In this document: positions 1 through 8,792 of the stretch, one piece after another
Layout of the letters: each line of letters starts with the position of its first letter
How positions within the stretch are numbered: position 1 is the first letter of the stretch
Program-made: the position numbers and the translations under genes
Assembly: GCA_965249175.1 (NCBI GenBank)
Contig: OZ252227.1
Span: 5,270,001 to 5,334,000 of the forward strand
DNA: 64,000 nucleotides
Source of the DNA: CAZYFH01 sp965249175
GTDB taxonomy: Bacteria > Acidobacteriota > Vicinamibacteria > Vicinamibacterales > UBA8438
Direction: 5' to 3'
The notes under the pieces: generated by a model
Told to the model about the DNA's origin: nothing
Databases searched by the model: none
What the model saw: the letters and a program-made list of their open reading frames with translations, nothing else

Positions 1-1647
1 CCGCTGTTCCGGATAGAAGAGCGCGAACCGCTGGTTGACCTCGACCTGCGGGCGGTCCGACTCGATCTGCGAGAAGTCGGGGTTATAGGTCAAGTCTGCC
101 GTCAGATTGGGCGTGATCCCGTATTTCACCCCCACACCGAGCTCGCCGTCCGGGTCGCTCGTGCGGAACTGATCGCTTCCCGCCTGTAGCGACCCGAACT
201 GCACGCCGGTCAGCTCCGGGAGGATCTCGATGTTGCGGCTCTGAGACAGATCGGACAGACCCTCGAGCACGCCGAACTGGGTGAGCTGGCCGGCCACCGC
301 GCGTGAGACCGGCGCCCACGATTGGCTCTCGGACTTGCCCCGGATGATGCGCGTAATCTGAAAGCCCCACTGATGGGGCGCACCGCCGGGTCGCGCCGGA
401 TAGCGGAAGCTCTTGAAGGGGATGGCCATCTCGGCTGTCCAGCCATCGCCGACCACGACGCCGCCCGTCTCGAACAGCACGTTCCACGAATCGTCGCCGA
501 AGATACCGAAGCTGCCCGACGACCCCATCCCGCTCATGCCGCCGCCCCCGCCCGACCCGCCGCCTCCGGACCGCGTCGAGAAGCTCCGGCTCGAGCTGCT
601 CACCGTCCCCGTGGCGTTGACGATTGAGTCGCCTTGCACGCCGTATCCGTTGACGGTGAACTGGTAGGCGCGCTGCTGGTCGAGAAAGGTATCCAGCAGC
701 ACCGAGATCCGATCGTCGCCACGGATCTCGTCGCGATCGGCTCGATTGATGCGCATGATCCCGGGGTTGCTGTAGTGCGCATAGAACGCGACGTACAGGT
801 TGTCGTCGTCATACGCCATCCAGACCTCGGTGTCCTCGGAACCCGGCGCGCCCTCGATCGGGGCCATCTGGACGAACTCCGTGATGTGCGTCGCCGTTTC
901 CCACACCGCATCGTCGAGGCGTCCGTCGATGCGAGGCGTCTGGGCGGTCCGACCGATGACGGTGGTCGGACGCGCGCCGATGGGCGACGCGGCGAACCCG
1001 CTCGCGCCACGTTGCCCAGCGCCAGCACTCGGGCCGATCGTTCTCGACGGGGGCGGGTCTTCCAGGGTCAACGCGCCGGTCACATCGGCCGCGGACACCG
1101 CGCCGCCAGCTTCGGCGATCGTCGCGAGCTCCGCGGTGAGCGCCTCGACGATCCGATCCTGCGCTGCGAAGAGATCGGTCACCGTACCATCGAGCTTTAC
1201 GCTGTGATGCACGGCGCCGGTCCCGACGCCGACGAGACGGGCCGTGATGCGTAGTCGGTCTCCGAGGCGCTGAAACGTCCCGTCGACGAGCCAGGTCGCG
1301 CCGAGCGCGCGGAACGTCTCGAGACTGTCCGGCTCACGGGACGAGCCCTTTCCCGCACCGGCGTTGGTCGCGCGCAGTGCCGAGACGCTCGGGAGCCGAC
1401 GCACGACAAAGCCGATGTTCTGCAGATCGCTCGACACGGTCGCGGCAATGCCCGCGCCGATCCACGCATCGTCCGCGTGCTGACTGAGGTTGCGGAACGG
1501 TGCGACCACGATGGTCCGCGCCGCGGCACCGGCCGGTGGTTCGTAGACTTGGGCGCTCGGTCGAACCGTCGCCACGAGACACGCGACGAGGACAAGCGGC
1601 CACACCATCGCTCGGAGCCCTCGGTGCGCTGGAACCCTGGGCGTCAT
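1..1647 (-). CDS. DUF5916-type outer-membrane barrel protein with TolB-like and CBM9-like domains (3' end outside window)
   Basis: 549 codons are open to the window edge, so the C-terminal barrel is missing. The ATG at 1647 gives a basic n-region followed by a hydrophobic signal peptide (about residues 1-33); an in-frame ATG at 1608 is the alternative. A TolB-like domain (about 40-175, starting TIVVAPFRNLS) is followed by a CBM9-like domain from about residue 237 (RIDGRLDDAVW), a Gly/Ser-rich linker near 357-375, and the start of a DUF5916 region. The last visible residues match the part of the intact paralogue at 44564-47455 that reads QRFPLFFPELRPFF. Such proteins are thought to be secreted or outer-membrane barrels that may bind glycans; the substrate is unknown. 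Family and paralogy are clear; function is inferred. Confidence 0.85.
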   Translation of the reverse strand, partial: MTPRVPAHRGLRAMVWPLVLVACLVATVRPSAQVYEPPAGAAARTIVVAPFRNLSQHADDAWIGAGIAATVSSDLQNIGFVVRRLPSVSALRATNAGAGKGSSREPDSLETFRALGATWLVDGTFQRLGDRLRITARLVGVGTGAVHHSVKLDGTVTDLFAAQDRIVEALTAELATIAEAGGAVSAADVTGALTLEDPPPSRTIGPSAGAGQRGASGFAASPIGARPTTVIGRTAQTPRIDGRLDDAVWETATHITEFVQMAPIEGAPGSEDTEVWMAYDDDNLYVAFYAHYSNPGIMRINRADRDEIRGDDRISVLLDTFLDQQRAYQFTVNGYGVQGDSIVNATGTVSSSSRSFSTRSGGGGSGGGGGMSGMGSSGSFGIFGDDSWNVLFETGGVVVGDGWTAEMAIPFKSFRYPARPGGAPHQWGFQITRIIRGKSESQSWAPVSRAVAGQLTQFGVLEGLSDLSQSRNIEILPELTGVQFGSLQAGSDQFRTSDPDGELGVGVKYGITPNLTADLTYNPDFSQIESDRPQVEVNQRFALFYPEQR

Positions 1648-1777
1648 GTGCTGGCGTCGGTTGGCTTGTGTCTCTGAGTCGTGCCGGTCGCGTGAACCGC
1701 CGTCGGAGGGACGGCGGCTGACGCCATCCGGGTCCATAGCTTATTCGGTGTGGATCCGGTCTCGCAATTCCGGTGGG

Positions 1778-1807
1778 TTGACAACCCAAGACCCTTCGTC
1801 TTATATT
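1778..1807 (+). promoter_or_regulatory. Sigma70-like promoter of the DinB gene
   Basis: A perfect -35 TTGACA (1778-1783) is followed by an 18-nt spacer and a -10 TATATT (1802-1807). The predicted transcript starts near 1814, about 30 nt before the ATG at 1844, and includes a good Shine-Dalgarno sequence (AAGGAG, 1830-1835). It is the best housekeeping-type promoter in the window. Not tested. Confidence 0.6.
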
Positions 1808-1843
1808 CGCCTTCCCGAAACGGCTAAGCAAGGAGACGGATTC

Positions 1844-2326
1844 ATGAAAGACGGACTACTCGCCCAACTGAACGCCGCATACGAGTTCTTCAAACGGAGC
1901 ACCGGGAACCTGACCGAGGACGACTCGGCGTTCGCGCCCTCTGAAGGCGTCTTCACCGCGGCGGGACAGGTGGCGCACGCCGCCCAGACCATCGATTGGT
2001 TCATGGACGGAGCGTTCAACCCCCAAGGCTTCGACATGAACTTCCCCGAGCACGCCGAACAAGCACGTGCCGTCACCTCGCTGACCGAGGCGCACGCCTG
2101 GCTGACACGGTCTGTCGAGAACGCACGGAGCCTGATCGCATCAAGAAGCGAGGACGACTGGGCCGCGCCGATTGCAGACGGCCCTATCATGGGTGGACAG
2201 CCACGTACGACAGTCTTCGGCGCGATCGCCGATCACACCGCGCACCACCGCGGTGCCCTCACGGTGTACGCCCGGCTGCGCGGCAAGACACCGCCGAACC
2301 CGTATATGGAGGCGCCCGCGGGCTAA
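1844..2326 (+). CDS. DinB family protein (putative metal-dependent enzyme)
   Basis: 160 aa, the usual length of the DinB/YfiT four-helix-bundle family. Metal-ligand histidines are visible at H45 (GQVAHAAQTIDW) and in the H131-x3-H135 pair (IADHTAHHRGALTVYARL). These proteins are cytosolic; some are thiol-dependent transferases (bacillithiol or mycothiol S-transferase type), and many have no known substrate. The start was chosen for AAGGAG eight bases upstream; the open frame extends further 5' but shows no homology there. It has its own promoter at 1778-1807 and is transcribed alone, divergently from the barrel gene to its left. A weak hairpin (stem CGACT/AGTCG, 2346-2359) follows the stop. 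Confidence 0.88.
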   Translation: MKDGLLAQLNAAYEFFKRSTGNLTEDDSAFAPSEGVFTAAGQVAHAAQTIDWFMDGAFNPQGFDMNFPEHAEQARAVTSLTEAHAWLTRSVENARSLIASRSEDDWAAPIADGPIMGGQPRTTVFGAIADHTAHHRGALTVYARLRGKTPPNPYMEAPAG

Positions 2327-2437
2327 GAGCTCATCTCATGACCCTCGACTCAGGAGTCGGCATGAACGCGGCCGGGCGCGAGGCCGGAAACAACGGTGTC
2401 TCGTACCGCAATGACACCAGCGCCGTCCGAGTCGTTC

Positions 2438-2800
2438 TCACGAGGCGAGTATCAAGAGGTTCAGGAGAGGGACCATCGCGCCGGCACCTGTCACCGTGAT
2501 CCCGACCACACGCCTGTGACGCGCACGCGCGACCCGTAGGCCACACGTCACGGTCAGCCATGGGGCCCCGAGGAGCGCGAAGAGCAGCACCGGAACGCCG
2601 GAGGTCCCTCCAAGCAGGTCCGAGAATCCTGCGCTCAACCTCGAGTTCGAAAGCGCCCACTGCAGGTCGCACATGAGCACCAGATAGCAGATGGACATCG
2701 AGAGAGCGACGAGCGCTGCCGTGAGGCAGCGGTTCTCTCCGAATGACAATGACAAGGACAACCGCGCCAGAGATTGCCTCCAAGTACGTAGATGCTGCAT
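2438..2800 (-). CDS. Hypothetical small membrane protein
   Basis: 120 aa with three hydrophobic segments, near residues 28-45, 66-85 and 98-119, and a basic loop (RVARARHRR) between the second and third. I do not recognise a family. An overlapping frame on the same strand (2331-2873) is longer but has no membrane-like or domain-like pattern, so this frame is preferred on composition alone. It is convergent with the DinB gene. The 244 bases upstream (2801-3044) hold nothing I can identify. It may not be a real gene. Confidence 0.4.
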   Translation of the reverse strand: MQHLRTWRQSLARLSLSLSFGENRCLTAALVALSMSICYLVLMCDLQWALSNSRLSAGFSDLLGGTSGVPVLLFALLGAPWLTVTCGLRVARARHRRVVGITVTGAGAMVPLLNLLILAS

Positions 2801-3044
2801 GGGCTGACGGCGCCGCTCGGAGCGACGGTAACGCTTCAGCGTGATGCGTCAGGCAGAGTAAACAGCAAGACACGTGCCATACAACCCGCCTCGATACACC
2901 CCGGCCTGCTTGTGATACCCCAACGGGACATCACGATACTGTGTCTCGTCTCCAGACACCGATCCGCAAAAGGGTGCTTGGTGGACGTGCGGGGCCATGG
3001 TCGGCTCAGCCGAGGTGAACCGCGTTGGGAACCACATCGCCTTG

Positions 3045-3557
3045 CTACTCGGCGATGAGATGCCGCTCGATGTCGAACCTGTCGAGCACGATCCATGGTC
3101 CGGACGCGCGCTTGACCTGTAGCTCGACGGTGACGTCGACGAAGTCACGATGCTCGAGCATCTCGGCCAACCGCGACTGCTCGCCGGTGTAGCCGAGGTT
3201 CAGCCGCACGGTAAGGGGACCCGTCGAGGCGCCGGGCGCGAGCCCTTCGCGCCCGACCGCCCGGATCAAGAACGTTCCCCACACCAAGTCCTCGCCGGCG
3301 CGGCGAAAGACGCCGTTGACCTGCAGGCTGCGGAGCGATTCCGTCGACGTGTTGTCGAGGCGGAACGAGATCGTGGGTACGAGCTTGTTTTCCGATCGGG
3401 ACGCGTCCGAGACCGTGGCACCCGCGTCGACCCATCCGGTCGTCACGTCGGCGACCCGCAGCGCGTCACCGACGTCGACCGTGGGGCCGCCACACGCGGC
3501 GACCGCCACCGCGAGGCCCGCGAGCGCGCCTCGCCGTAACCTGGACGAACGACGCAT
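3045..3557 (-). CDS. Hypothetical lipoprotein
   Basis: 170 aa. The N-terminus has arginines, a hydrophobic stretch and a lipobox ending VAAC, so export and lipid anchoring are likely. The mature part (VRLNLGYTG, DVTVELQVKR) looks like a beta-rich domain with a C-terminal phrase about differences between compared values, but I recognise no family. The ATG at 3557 was chosen because GGAGAGGAGG lies just upstream; an in-frame ATG at 3581 would put that ribosome site inside the gene. It is divergent from the secreted protein at 3676, and the 118 bases between them probably hold both promoters. Confidence 0.72.
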   Translation of the reverse strand: MRRSSRLRRGALAGLAVAVAACGGPTVDVGDALRVADVTTGWVDAGATVSDASRSENKLVPTISFRLDNTSTESLRSLQVNGVFRRAGEDLVWGTFLIRAVGREGLAPGASTGPLTVRLNLGYTGEQSRLAEMLEHRDFVDVTVELQVKRASGPWIVLDRFDIERHLIAE

Positions 3558-3675
3558 GCGTCCTCCTCTCCCGAACTCCATGCCAACGTAGACACCGGCG
3601 GACCCTGATCGGACTGTTCTCCCTTCAGTAGCGTGCGGTCCGGCTTGGATCGAACAGCTTCGGGTAGGATAGGCC

Positions 3676-4155
3676 ATGCTGCGATGGTCGTCGGCGTGTG
3701 CCGTCACCTGCGCCCTCGTGGCACTGGCGGCCGTCGCACCGAACGCAGGCGTCACCCGACAGGAGACATTCGAACACCTCGTCACCGCGGTCGGGTCTCG
3801 CGCCTACGACGCCGGTTACGATTCCTGGTTTTACGTCGGCGTGGTCTTCGAGTCGCGGGTAGAGGCAACCGACGACGGGTTCGAATACCACTACCGCATT
3901 ACGAACAAGGGCGACACCCAGGTCCGCGTCGAATGGCGCGCCGTCGAGGAGAGCGCATTCGGCGACGCGGTCGGCAACGTCGAGGAGCTTCGCGTTGGGC
4001 TCCTCGACCCCGGGGCGGAGTCTGATTGGCTCGTGCTCGAGAGCCGGGCCGCACCGACCGTGAGCGAGCGCCCCGCCCGCATGTTCGGCAGCGCGCCATC
4101 CGGCAACGAATCGGTCCCCGTCAGCGGTCGCGCCCCCGCCTACATACCGCAATAG
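3676..4155 (+). CDS. Hypothetical secreted protein
   Basis: 159 aa with a hydrophobic N-terminal signal (CAVTCALVALAAVAPNAG). The mature part is rich in beta-type segments (EYHYRITNKGDTQVRVEWRA), resembling small immunoglobulin-like or DUF-type periplasmic domains that describe interactions with other proteins; I cannot name a family. It is transcribed away from the lipoprotein at 3045-3557 and toward the decarboxylase at 4314, with a GC-rich repeat between the two convergent genes. No cofactor or catalytic motif is visible. Confidence 0.7.
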   Translation: MLRWSSACAVTCALVALAAVAPNAGVTRQETFEHLVTAVGSRAYDAGYDSWFYVGVVFESRVEATDDGFEYHYRITNKGDTQVRVEWRAVEESAFGDAVGNVEELRVGLLDPGAESDWLVLESRAAPTVSERPARMFGSAPSGNESVPVSGRAPAYIPQ

Positions 4156-4167
4156 GATCGGCTTGTC

Positions 4168-4318
4168 ACGTGACGCCCCCGTCGCGAGGATCGGGGGCAC
4201 AGCCCCCGTCTCAGGGGGCCGATCGCTGACGCCGACCAAGGCGCGCTCGGCGCGCCTCGCGGAAGCGGAGTGGGGCTCTCGGGGTCCCCGCGGAGCGGGG
4301 GCGCAGCCCCCGTCTACG
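4168..4318. repeat. REP-like GC-rich hairpin mosaic, locus 1
   Basis: Between two convergent genes. It contains a hairpin GGGGGC-ACA-GCCCCC (4193-4207), a GCGCGC-rich palindrome (about 4239-4256), the block AGTGGGGCTCTCGGGGTCCC, and a hairpin of the form GGGGGCTGCGCCCCC that begins two bases after the stop codon of the decarboxylase gene. The same blocks recur at about 6420, 8612 (inverted) and 23680. It may terminate or stabilise transcripts, or be a mobile repeat. Confidence 0.75.
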
Positions 4319-4697
4319 GTTTGATGCCTTCGGCGTCGAGCACCTGGCGCGCCAGGCGGAAGGCCTCGACACCCGCCGGAATGCCGCAGTAGACGGCAAC
4401 CTGCAGCAGCGTGTCCTTGATCTCGTCGAGGGTGCATCCGTTGCGGAGGGCGCCGCGGAGATGCAACTTGAACTCCTCTGCGCGGTTGAGCGCGGCCATC
4501 ATCGACAGGTTGTTCAAGCTGCGCTGCTTGTCGGTGAGTGTCGTGCGACCCCACACGGTCCCCCAGCAGTACTCCGTCACGAGCTCTTGGAACTCCGCGT
4601 TGAACGCGTCGGCGCCGGAAAGGGCGCGGTCCACGTAGTCGTCGCCGAGGACCTTACGTCGCGCGCTGAGCCCGGTGTCGTATCGCTGGGTCGTCAT
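4314..4697 (-). CDS. Carboxymuconolactone decarboxylase family protein (PcaC-like)
   Basis: 127 aa, the length of single-domain PcaC proteins. The family signature is clear: E-x3-HLRGALRNGCTLDEIKDTLLQ, followed by the helix AVYCGIPAGVEAFRLA. Classical PcaC decarboxylates 4-carboxymuconolactone in the protocatechuate branch of the beta-ketoadipate pathway, in the cytosol. No other pathway gene is next to it, but the tannase-family gene lies 47 bases upstream on the same strand, and tannase products (gallate or ferulate) feed aromatic-ring pathways. A link is possible but inferred. Many family members have other roles, so the substrate is uncertain. Confidence 0.85.
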   Translation of the reverse strand: MTTQRYDTGLSARRKVLGDDYVDRALSGADAFNAEFQELVTEYCWGTVWGRTTLTDKQRSLNNLSMMAALNRAEEFKLHLRGALRNGCTLDEIKDTLLQVAVYCGIPAGVEAFRLARQVLDAEGIKP

Positions 4698-4744
4698 GGT
4701 CCGTCACTCCGCATGAACGCTGATCACGCCGATACCGGTATCCG

Positions 4745-6391
4745 CTACCGGCAGGTGAAGTTGTCGGCGACCCAGTTGGCAGGGTCGTTGTCGCCGCCGG
4801 CCGGGCCACGATAGACCGCCCGCTCGGGATACGGGCACAGCGGTCGCTGATTGTCGATCACGTCGCCGGAATGATGCGTGGCGACGAGCGTCGCGGGCGC
4901 CGCCCCGTTCTCGACCCAGTCGACGAGCGGACGCAGACGGTCCCACGTATCCGGCCCCGGCCCGCCCCGGCAGTGCGCCATGCCGGGCGCCATGAACAGC
5001 CGCGCGCGCTCACGCGCCGCGTCGATATCGCCGTCGAACGTGGCGTCGACGAACGCCTCGTAGTAATCCACCGTCGGCTGGGGCACGACCAGCGCATCGG
5101 ACCACCCGTGATAGAGGATCATCCGGCCATCATGTTGCCGCAGGAATCGCGTCATGTCCGGGTCGGTGGCATCGGTAATCGCCTTCATGACGTCACCCTT
5201 GCCGGCCGTGACGTCGTCGATATCGAACTGCCACCAGGCCCACTCCGGTGGCGTCGCCGTCGCGTCTGGTGTGGCGGACACGTCGACGAGATTCGCTGGC
5301 GCGACGCCCGGGTCGCTCTCGTAGAACAGGTAATTGAGGTGGTCGCCGCCGAGCCCGACCGCCGCGGGAAAGAACGCGTTGGCCGGCGTGGGGACGAAGA
5401 GGCGCGCCCATTGCGGCTCCGAGCCCAATGGCTTGCCGGCGTAGACCCGCGAGCCGGCGCTGTCGCGCGGGCCCGCGTGGAAATCCATCACCGTCTGCAC
5501 CTGCGCGGCCGTGAAGCACTGGTCGGCGTCGACGTCACCCTCGCACATCAGGCCGGCGAGGTCGCGGTGTGCGTCGAAGTCACAGCTCGGCGGATGGTCG
5601 ATGACACCGTCGGTGATGCCGTCCAGTGCGTCGCACCGCCTCAGCACGGCGTCGGCCAGCAGCGTCACCTTGTGTGTAGAGTCGAGTCGACCGTCACCGT
5701 CGGTATCGAACCCGAGCGCACCCGCGAGGTTGTCGCGGAGCATGCGTTGCAGCAACCAGACCCGTGCGGCGTTCATCTCCTGGTAGTGACTCGCCGGGGC
5801 GCCCGCCACGATGCCGTCGAAGTCGGTTGGATAGCGCTGCGCCTCCATGAGACCCTGCCGTCCACCGGTCGAGCACCCCTCGAAGTACGAATACTCCGGT
5901 GACGATCCGTAGTAGTTCCGCACGAGCGTCTTCCCCGCCATCACAGTCAGGTGCACGGCGCGATAGCCGAAATCGACCTCGGCCTGCCGGTTGTCATACG
6001 CAAACGACGACCCCGGCTCCGCACCGCTGTCGTGCCCCGTGTTGCTGTTGGCGACCGCGTAGCCCTCGCGCACCCTGTGATCGGCAAAATCGAGGTCACC
6101 GTCCTTGCCACCATCGCCCCACTGGAGAAACCGGCCGTTCCAGTTGCGCGGCAGCGGGAGCTGGACGTGAAACTGAATCGCCGGCGGCAGAATGCCCTTG
6201 ACGTAGCAATAGCGCCCGACGTCCGCCCCATCGGCCAGCTCCGCCGCGGTAATCGTGAGGTTGCGGATGTTCCGCAGCGCCTCACAGCCGAGCCGGTCGA
6301 CAGCGTGCGTCTGAGCGGCGAGCTCGGACCCGCCACCCCACGCGAACGTCGCGGCCAGCACGACGACGAACGGCATCCGTCGCATCACCAC
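4745..6391 (-). CDS. Tannase/feruloyl esterase family protein
   Basis: 548 aa with a signal peptide (to about residue 26, ELAAQ), so exported. The fold and catalytic set of the tannase/feruloyl esterase family are visible: Ser174 in GCSTGGRQG with the adjacent Cys173, Asp432 in HGWSDALVVP, and His473-Cys474 in APGMAHCRGG, the CS-D-HC arrangement joined by a disulfide. A lid region carries a calcium-like site (CDALDGITDGVID, about 253-265) and an EF-hand-like FDTDGDGRLD at 229-237. It probably hydrolyses ester bonds of plant or algal phenolics or related esters (mono(hydroxyethyl) terephthalate hydrolases are also in this family). The decarboxylase gene lies immediately downstream. Confidence 0.9.
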   Translation of the reverse strand: MVMRRMPFVVVLAATFAWGGGSELAAQTHAVDRLGCEALRNIRNLTITAAELADGADVGRYCYVKGILPPAIQFHVQLPLPRNWNGRFLQWGDGGKDGDLDFADHRVREGYAVANSNTGHDSGAEPGSSFAYDNRQAEVDFGYRAVHLTVMAGKTLVRNYYGSSPEYSYFEGCSTGGRQGLMEAQRYPTDFDGIVAGAPASHYQEMNAARVWLLQRMLRDNLAGALGFDTDGDGRLDSTHKVTLLADAVLRRCDALDGITDGVIDHPPSCDFDAHRDLAGLMCEGDVDADQCFTAAQVQTVMDFHAGPRDSAGSRVYAGKPLGSEPQWARLFVPTPANAFFPAAVGLGGDHLNYLFYESDPGVAPANLVDVSATPDATATPPEWAWWQFDIDDVTAGKGDVMKAITDATDPDMTRFLRQHDGRMILYHGWSDALVVPQPTVDYYEAFVDATFDGDIDAARERARLFMAPGMAHCRGGPGPDTWDRLRPLVDWVENGAAPATLVATHHSGDVIDNQRPLCPYPERAVYRGPAGGDNDPANWVADNFTCR

Positions 6392-6419
6392 CTCCTTGCC
6401 ACGGCGCAGTATGACACTC

Positions 6420-6517
6420 CGTCCAAGGCGCGCACGGCGCGCCTCGCGGCCGCGGAGTGGGGCTCTCGGGGTCCCAGCGGAGCGGCCGCGTGGGGTTCGG
6501 GGCGAAGCCCCGTCACA
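6420..6517. repeat. REP-like GC-rich hairpin mosaic, locus 2
   Basis: Nearly the same order of blocks as locus 1: CCAAGGCGCGCACGGCGCGC, then AGTGGGGCTCTCGGGGTCCC, then a hairpin GGGGC-GAA-GCCCC (6501-6513 region). Read on the minus strand, the hairpin starts about eight bases after the symporter stop codon. The element therefore separates the symporter from the esterase gene downstream. Confidence 0.75.
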
Positions 6518-8005
6518 TTAAAGCTCCATGACCGCGTCGATGTCCGGGTCGAGGACCGGCGGCCGTGACGCCAGCGAGATCCCGAAGAAGAGCGTCAGCG
6601 ACACGAGGAGCGCAACGGCGCCGCCGTCCATCCCATAGGGCACCGCGATGTCGAAGATCTCGATACCGAAGTTGATGGCCAGGCTCGTCACGATCGCGAC
6701 GTTGGCCGCCGTCGCGGTTGCCCGCTTCCAGTTGAAGCCGATCGTGACGGTCGGCACCAAAGCGGCCGCAAAGGTCCCCCAGCCGAACGCGCCGAGCAAC
6801 GCGACCAGATCCTGCCGAGAATAGAACACGAAGAGCGCCGAGCCGACCGCGATGACCGCCGTCGCCACGCGTGCCCACAGTAGTTCGTGCGAGAGCGACC
6901 GCCCGCGTATCGCCCGCGGGATGTCGTGCACCACCGCCGCCGCGCCCAGGTTCAAGAAGCTGTCCGCGGTCGACATGATGGCCGCGAAGAGCGCCGCGAA
7001 GACAACACCAGCGAGCAGCGGGCTCGTGAACGCCTGCAAGAACTGCGGCGCGGCGTCGTCTGGGTTCGCCAGCTCCGGATGCGTCCCCTGGAGCACGAGC
7101 GCGCGGACGGCGAGTCCGATGCTTACCCAGAGGAGCGAACACAACAGATAGCCGACCGCGCTGACCGGGAGGATGTGCCGCGCGTCCTCGACCCGCTTGT
7201 TCATCATCAGCTTGGTGATGACGTGCGGCTGGCCGGAGCCACCGATCGCGAAGAGAAAAAACCATGACAGCGCGCCCATCATCCCGAGCGTCCCCCACGG
7301 CGACATCGCGTCGGGGTCGTCCGCCATGATGGTCGTCGCAATGCCGGCGAGACCGCCGTCGACCGCGTTCAGCGCCGCGATGAAGACGAAGACGGCCGCC
7401 ACGATCATGATGGCGCCCTGGACGAGGTCCGTATAGACGGATGCCAGGATGCCGCCGGTCACGCAGTAGAACACCAGCACCGCGCACGCGATGGCCATGC
7501 ACGCGACGAGCGAGATCTCCGGGAGAAAGGTGACGCTCGCGAGAATGTCGTGGAGCACCGTGGCCATGGCGAGAATCTGCGTCCCGAGATAGCCGAGGAC
7601 ACCGAGCAGGATCGCCACCGCCGTCAGCAGCCGGCTCAACTCGCTGCGATACCGCACCGCTACGGCATCGGGAAGGGAAATGGTGTCGCGGAGCTCGGCC
7701 ATCATGCGCAGGCGCTTGCCGAGCAGATAGAACGTGACGCAAAAGCCGAGCGCGCTGGTCAGCGTCATCCAGGACGAGCTCATCCCCATCCGATAGATGA
7801 GACCCGGACCACCGACGAATCCGAACCCGCTCATCGTGCTCGAAAAGACCGCCATCCCCGTCACGAAGATGCCGAGGTCACGGCCGGCCATGAAGAAGTC
7901 GCGTGTCGACGTCGTGCGGCGCAGCGCCCAGAGACCGACCCCGATACAGACGGCGAGGTAGCCCACGATGCACACCAGGACGATCAGCCCGCGCTGGTCA
8001 TTCAT
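6518..8005 (-). CDS. Sodium:solute symporter family transporter
   Basis: 495 aa with about 13 hydrophobic segments, typical of the SSF (PutP-like) inner-membrane family that couples solute uptake to sodium. Family features include the N-terminal ATTSTRDFFMAGRDLG region, GFGFVGGPGLIYRMG, and AAIMSTADSFLNLGA, the conserved segment that holds sodium-site Ser/Thr residues. The substrate cannot be told from sequence; SSF members carry sugars, amino acids, carboxylates or vitamins. The ATG at 8005 was chosen because it overlaps the end of the upstream membrane-protein gene by eight bases, which suggests translational coupling. A longer open frame starting at 8230 lies over that gene and is not real. 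Confidence 0.92.
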   Translation of the reverse strand: MNDQRGLIVLVCIVGYLAVCIGVGLWALRRTTSTRDFFMAGRDLGIFVTGMAVFSSTMSGFGFVGGPGLIYRMGMSSSWMTLTSALGFCVTFYLLGKRLRMMAELRDTISLPDAVAVRYRSELSRLLTAVAILLGVLGYLGTQILAMATVLHDILASVTFLPEISLVACMAIACAVLVFYCVTGGILASVYTDLVQGAIMIVAAVFVFIAALNAVDGGLAGIATTIMADDPDAMSPWGTLGMMGALSWFFLFAIGGSGQPHVITKLMMNKRVEDARHILPVSAVGYLLCSLLWVSIGLAVRALVLQGTHPELANPDDAAPQFLQAFTSPLLAGVVFAALFAAIMSTADSFLNLGAAAVVHDIPRAIRGRSLSHELLWARVATAVIAVGSALFVFYSRQDLVALLGAFGWGTFAAALVPTVTIGFNWKRATATAANVAIVTSLAINFGIEIFDIAVPYGMDGGAVALLVSLTLFFGISLASRPPVLDPDIDAVMEL

Positions 8006-8609
8006 GTCTAGACGGCGGCTGCGCCGCCGAACCCGACGCGGCGTCCGCCGGCGCGCGGCGCGATGATCGCGCAGCCAGCAGCGCGCGAAAGCGCACCATG
8101 GTGTCGGCGTCGACGAAGGACCGCGGGTACGCGAGCACGAAGACGAGGACGAAGAAGAACTCGAACGGCCACAACACGTACAGATACCAGGCCGTCGGCG
8201 CAGGCAAGCCAAGCACCAGCCCGGGCGCATCCGCCGCCATGAATCGGCTATACGAGACGACCATCAGGGTGACGATGCCGCCGAACACGAGGCCGCCAGC
8301 CGCCAGCACGACGCCGATGCGCCCGACGACTCCGCGGCGCCGGGCGCCGAGGGCGAGACATGCCACGAGAAACGCGGTCTGGAGCGCTGCGAACGACCAG
8401 GCGACCCAGAGGATGGGGCCGTGTCGCGGCGCAGGCGGGCCGCCGGCATCCATGGACGGGAACTGTGGATGCGGGAAGCCGGCGCGCGGGTAGCTCACGC
8501 CGTCCTCCGTGACGACGGTCGCGTCGTGGCCGATGACGAACGCGGCGCCCACGGCGAGACACATCGCCAGCAGCAAACCGAACAGCAGCCACTCGAGCTT
8601 CATGACCAA
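7998..8609 (-). CDS. Four-TM membrane protein coupled to the SSF symporter
   Basis: 203 aa with hydrophobic segments near residues 7-27, 66-87, 97-120 and 138-160. Between the first two is a periplasmic-type loop (YPRAGFPHPQFPSMDAGGPP). I recognise no family. The overlap with the symporter start suggests that the two are made together; a small accessory subunit or regulator of the transporter is one reading. Start at 8609; the second Met (8603) is also possible. A REP-like repeat lies just upstream. Confidence 0.75.
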   Translation of the reverse strand: MVMKLEWLLFGLLLAMCLAVGAAFVIGHDATVVTEDGVSYPRAGFPHPQFPSMDAGGPPAPRHGPILWVAWSFAALQTAFLVACLALGARRRGVVGRIGVVLAAGGLVFGGIVTLMVVSYSRFMAADAPGLVLGLPAPTAWYLYVLWPFEFFFVLVFVLAYPRSFVDADTMVRFRALLAARSSRRAPADAASGSAAQPPSRHE

Positions 8610-8611
8610 AT

Positions 8612-8790
8612 CAGATGGGGCTTCGCCCCAAGCCCCCGCGGGCGCTCCGCGGGGACCCCGAGAGCCCCACTCCGCGCCCGCGAGGCGCGCCGTGCGCGCC
8701 TTGGCCCGCCGTCGCGAACCGGCCTCTCCCGATGGGGCTTCGCCCCAAGCCCCCGCGGGCGCTCGTCCGCATTCCGAGGGGGAAGCCGAC
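8612..8790. repeat. REP-like GC-rich hairpin mosaic, locus 3, with 33-bp direct repeats
   Basis: Here the blocks of loci 1 and 2 occur in the opposite orientation. In addition, a 33-bp sequence beginning GATGGGGCTTCGCCCC occurs twice as an exact direct repeat (8614-8646 and 8731-8763), 117 bases apart. The second copy ends in different sequence, so the locus looks like one full element plus a partial second copy. It lies between the 3' end of the ankyrin gene and the 5' end of the 4-TM gene. Confidence 0.8.
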
Positions 8791-8792
8791 CA

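Noticed and set aside
2331..2873. 180-codon minus-strand frame overlapping the small membrane protein
   Set aside because: No membrane pattern or family; the shorter frame (2438-2800) looks more protein-like, though both are doubtful.
8614..8763. Direct repeats as a CRISPR array
   Set aside because: Only two copies, 117 bases apart, within a REP-like element; no cas gene nearby.
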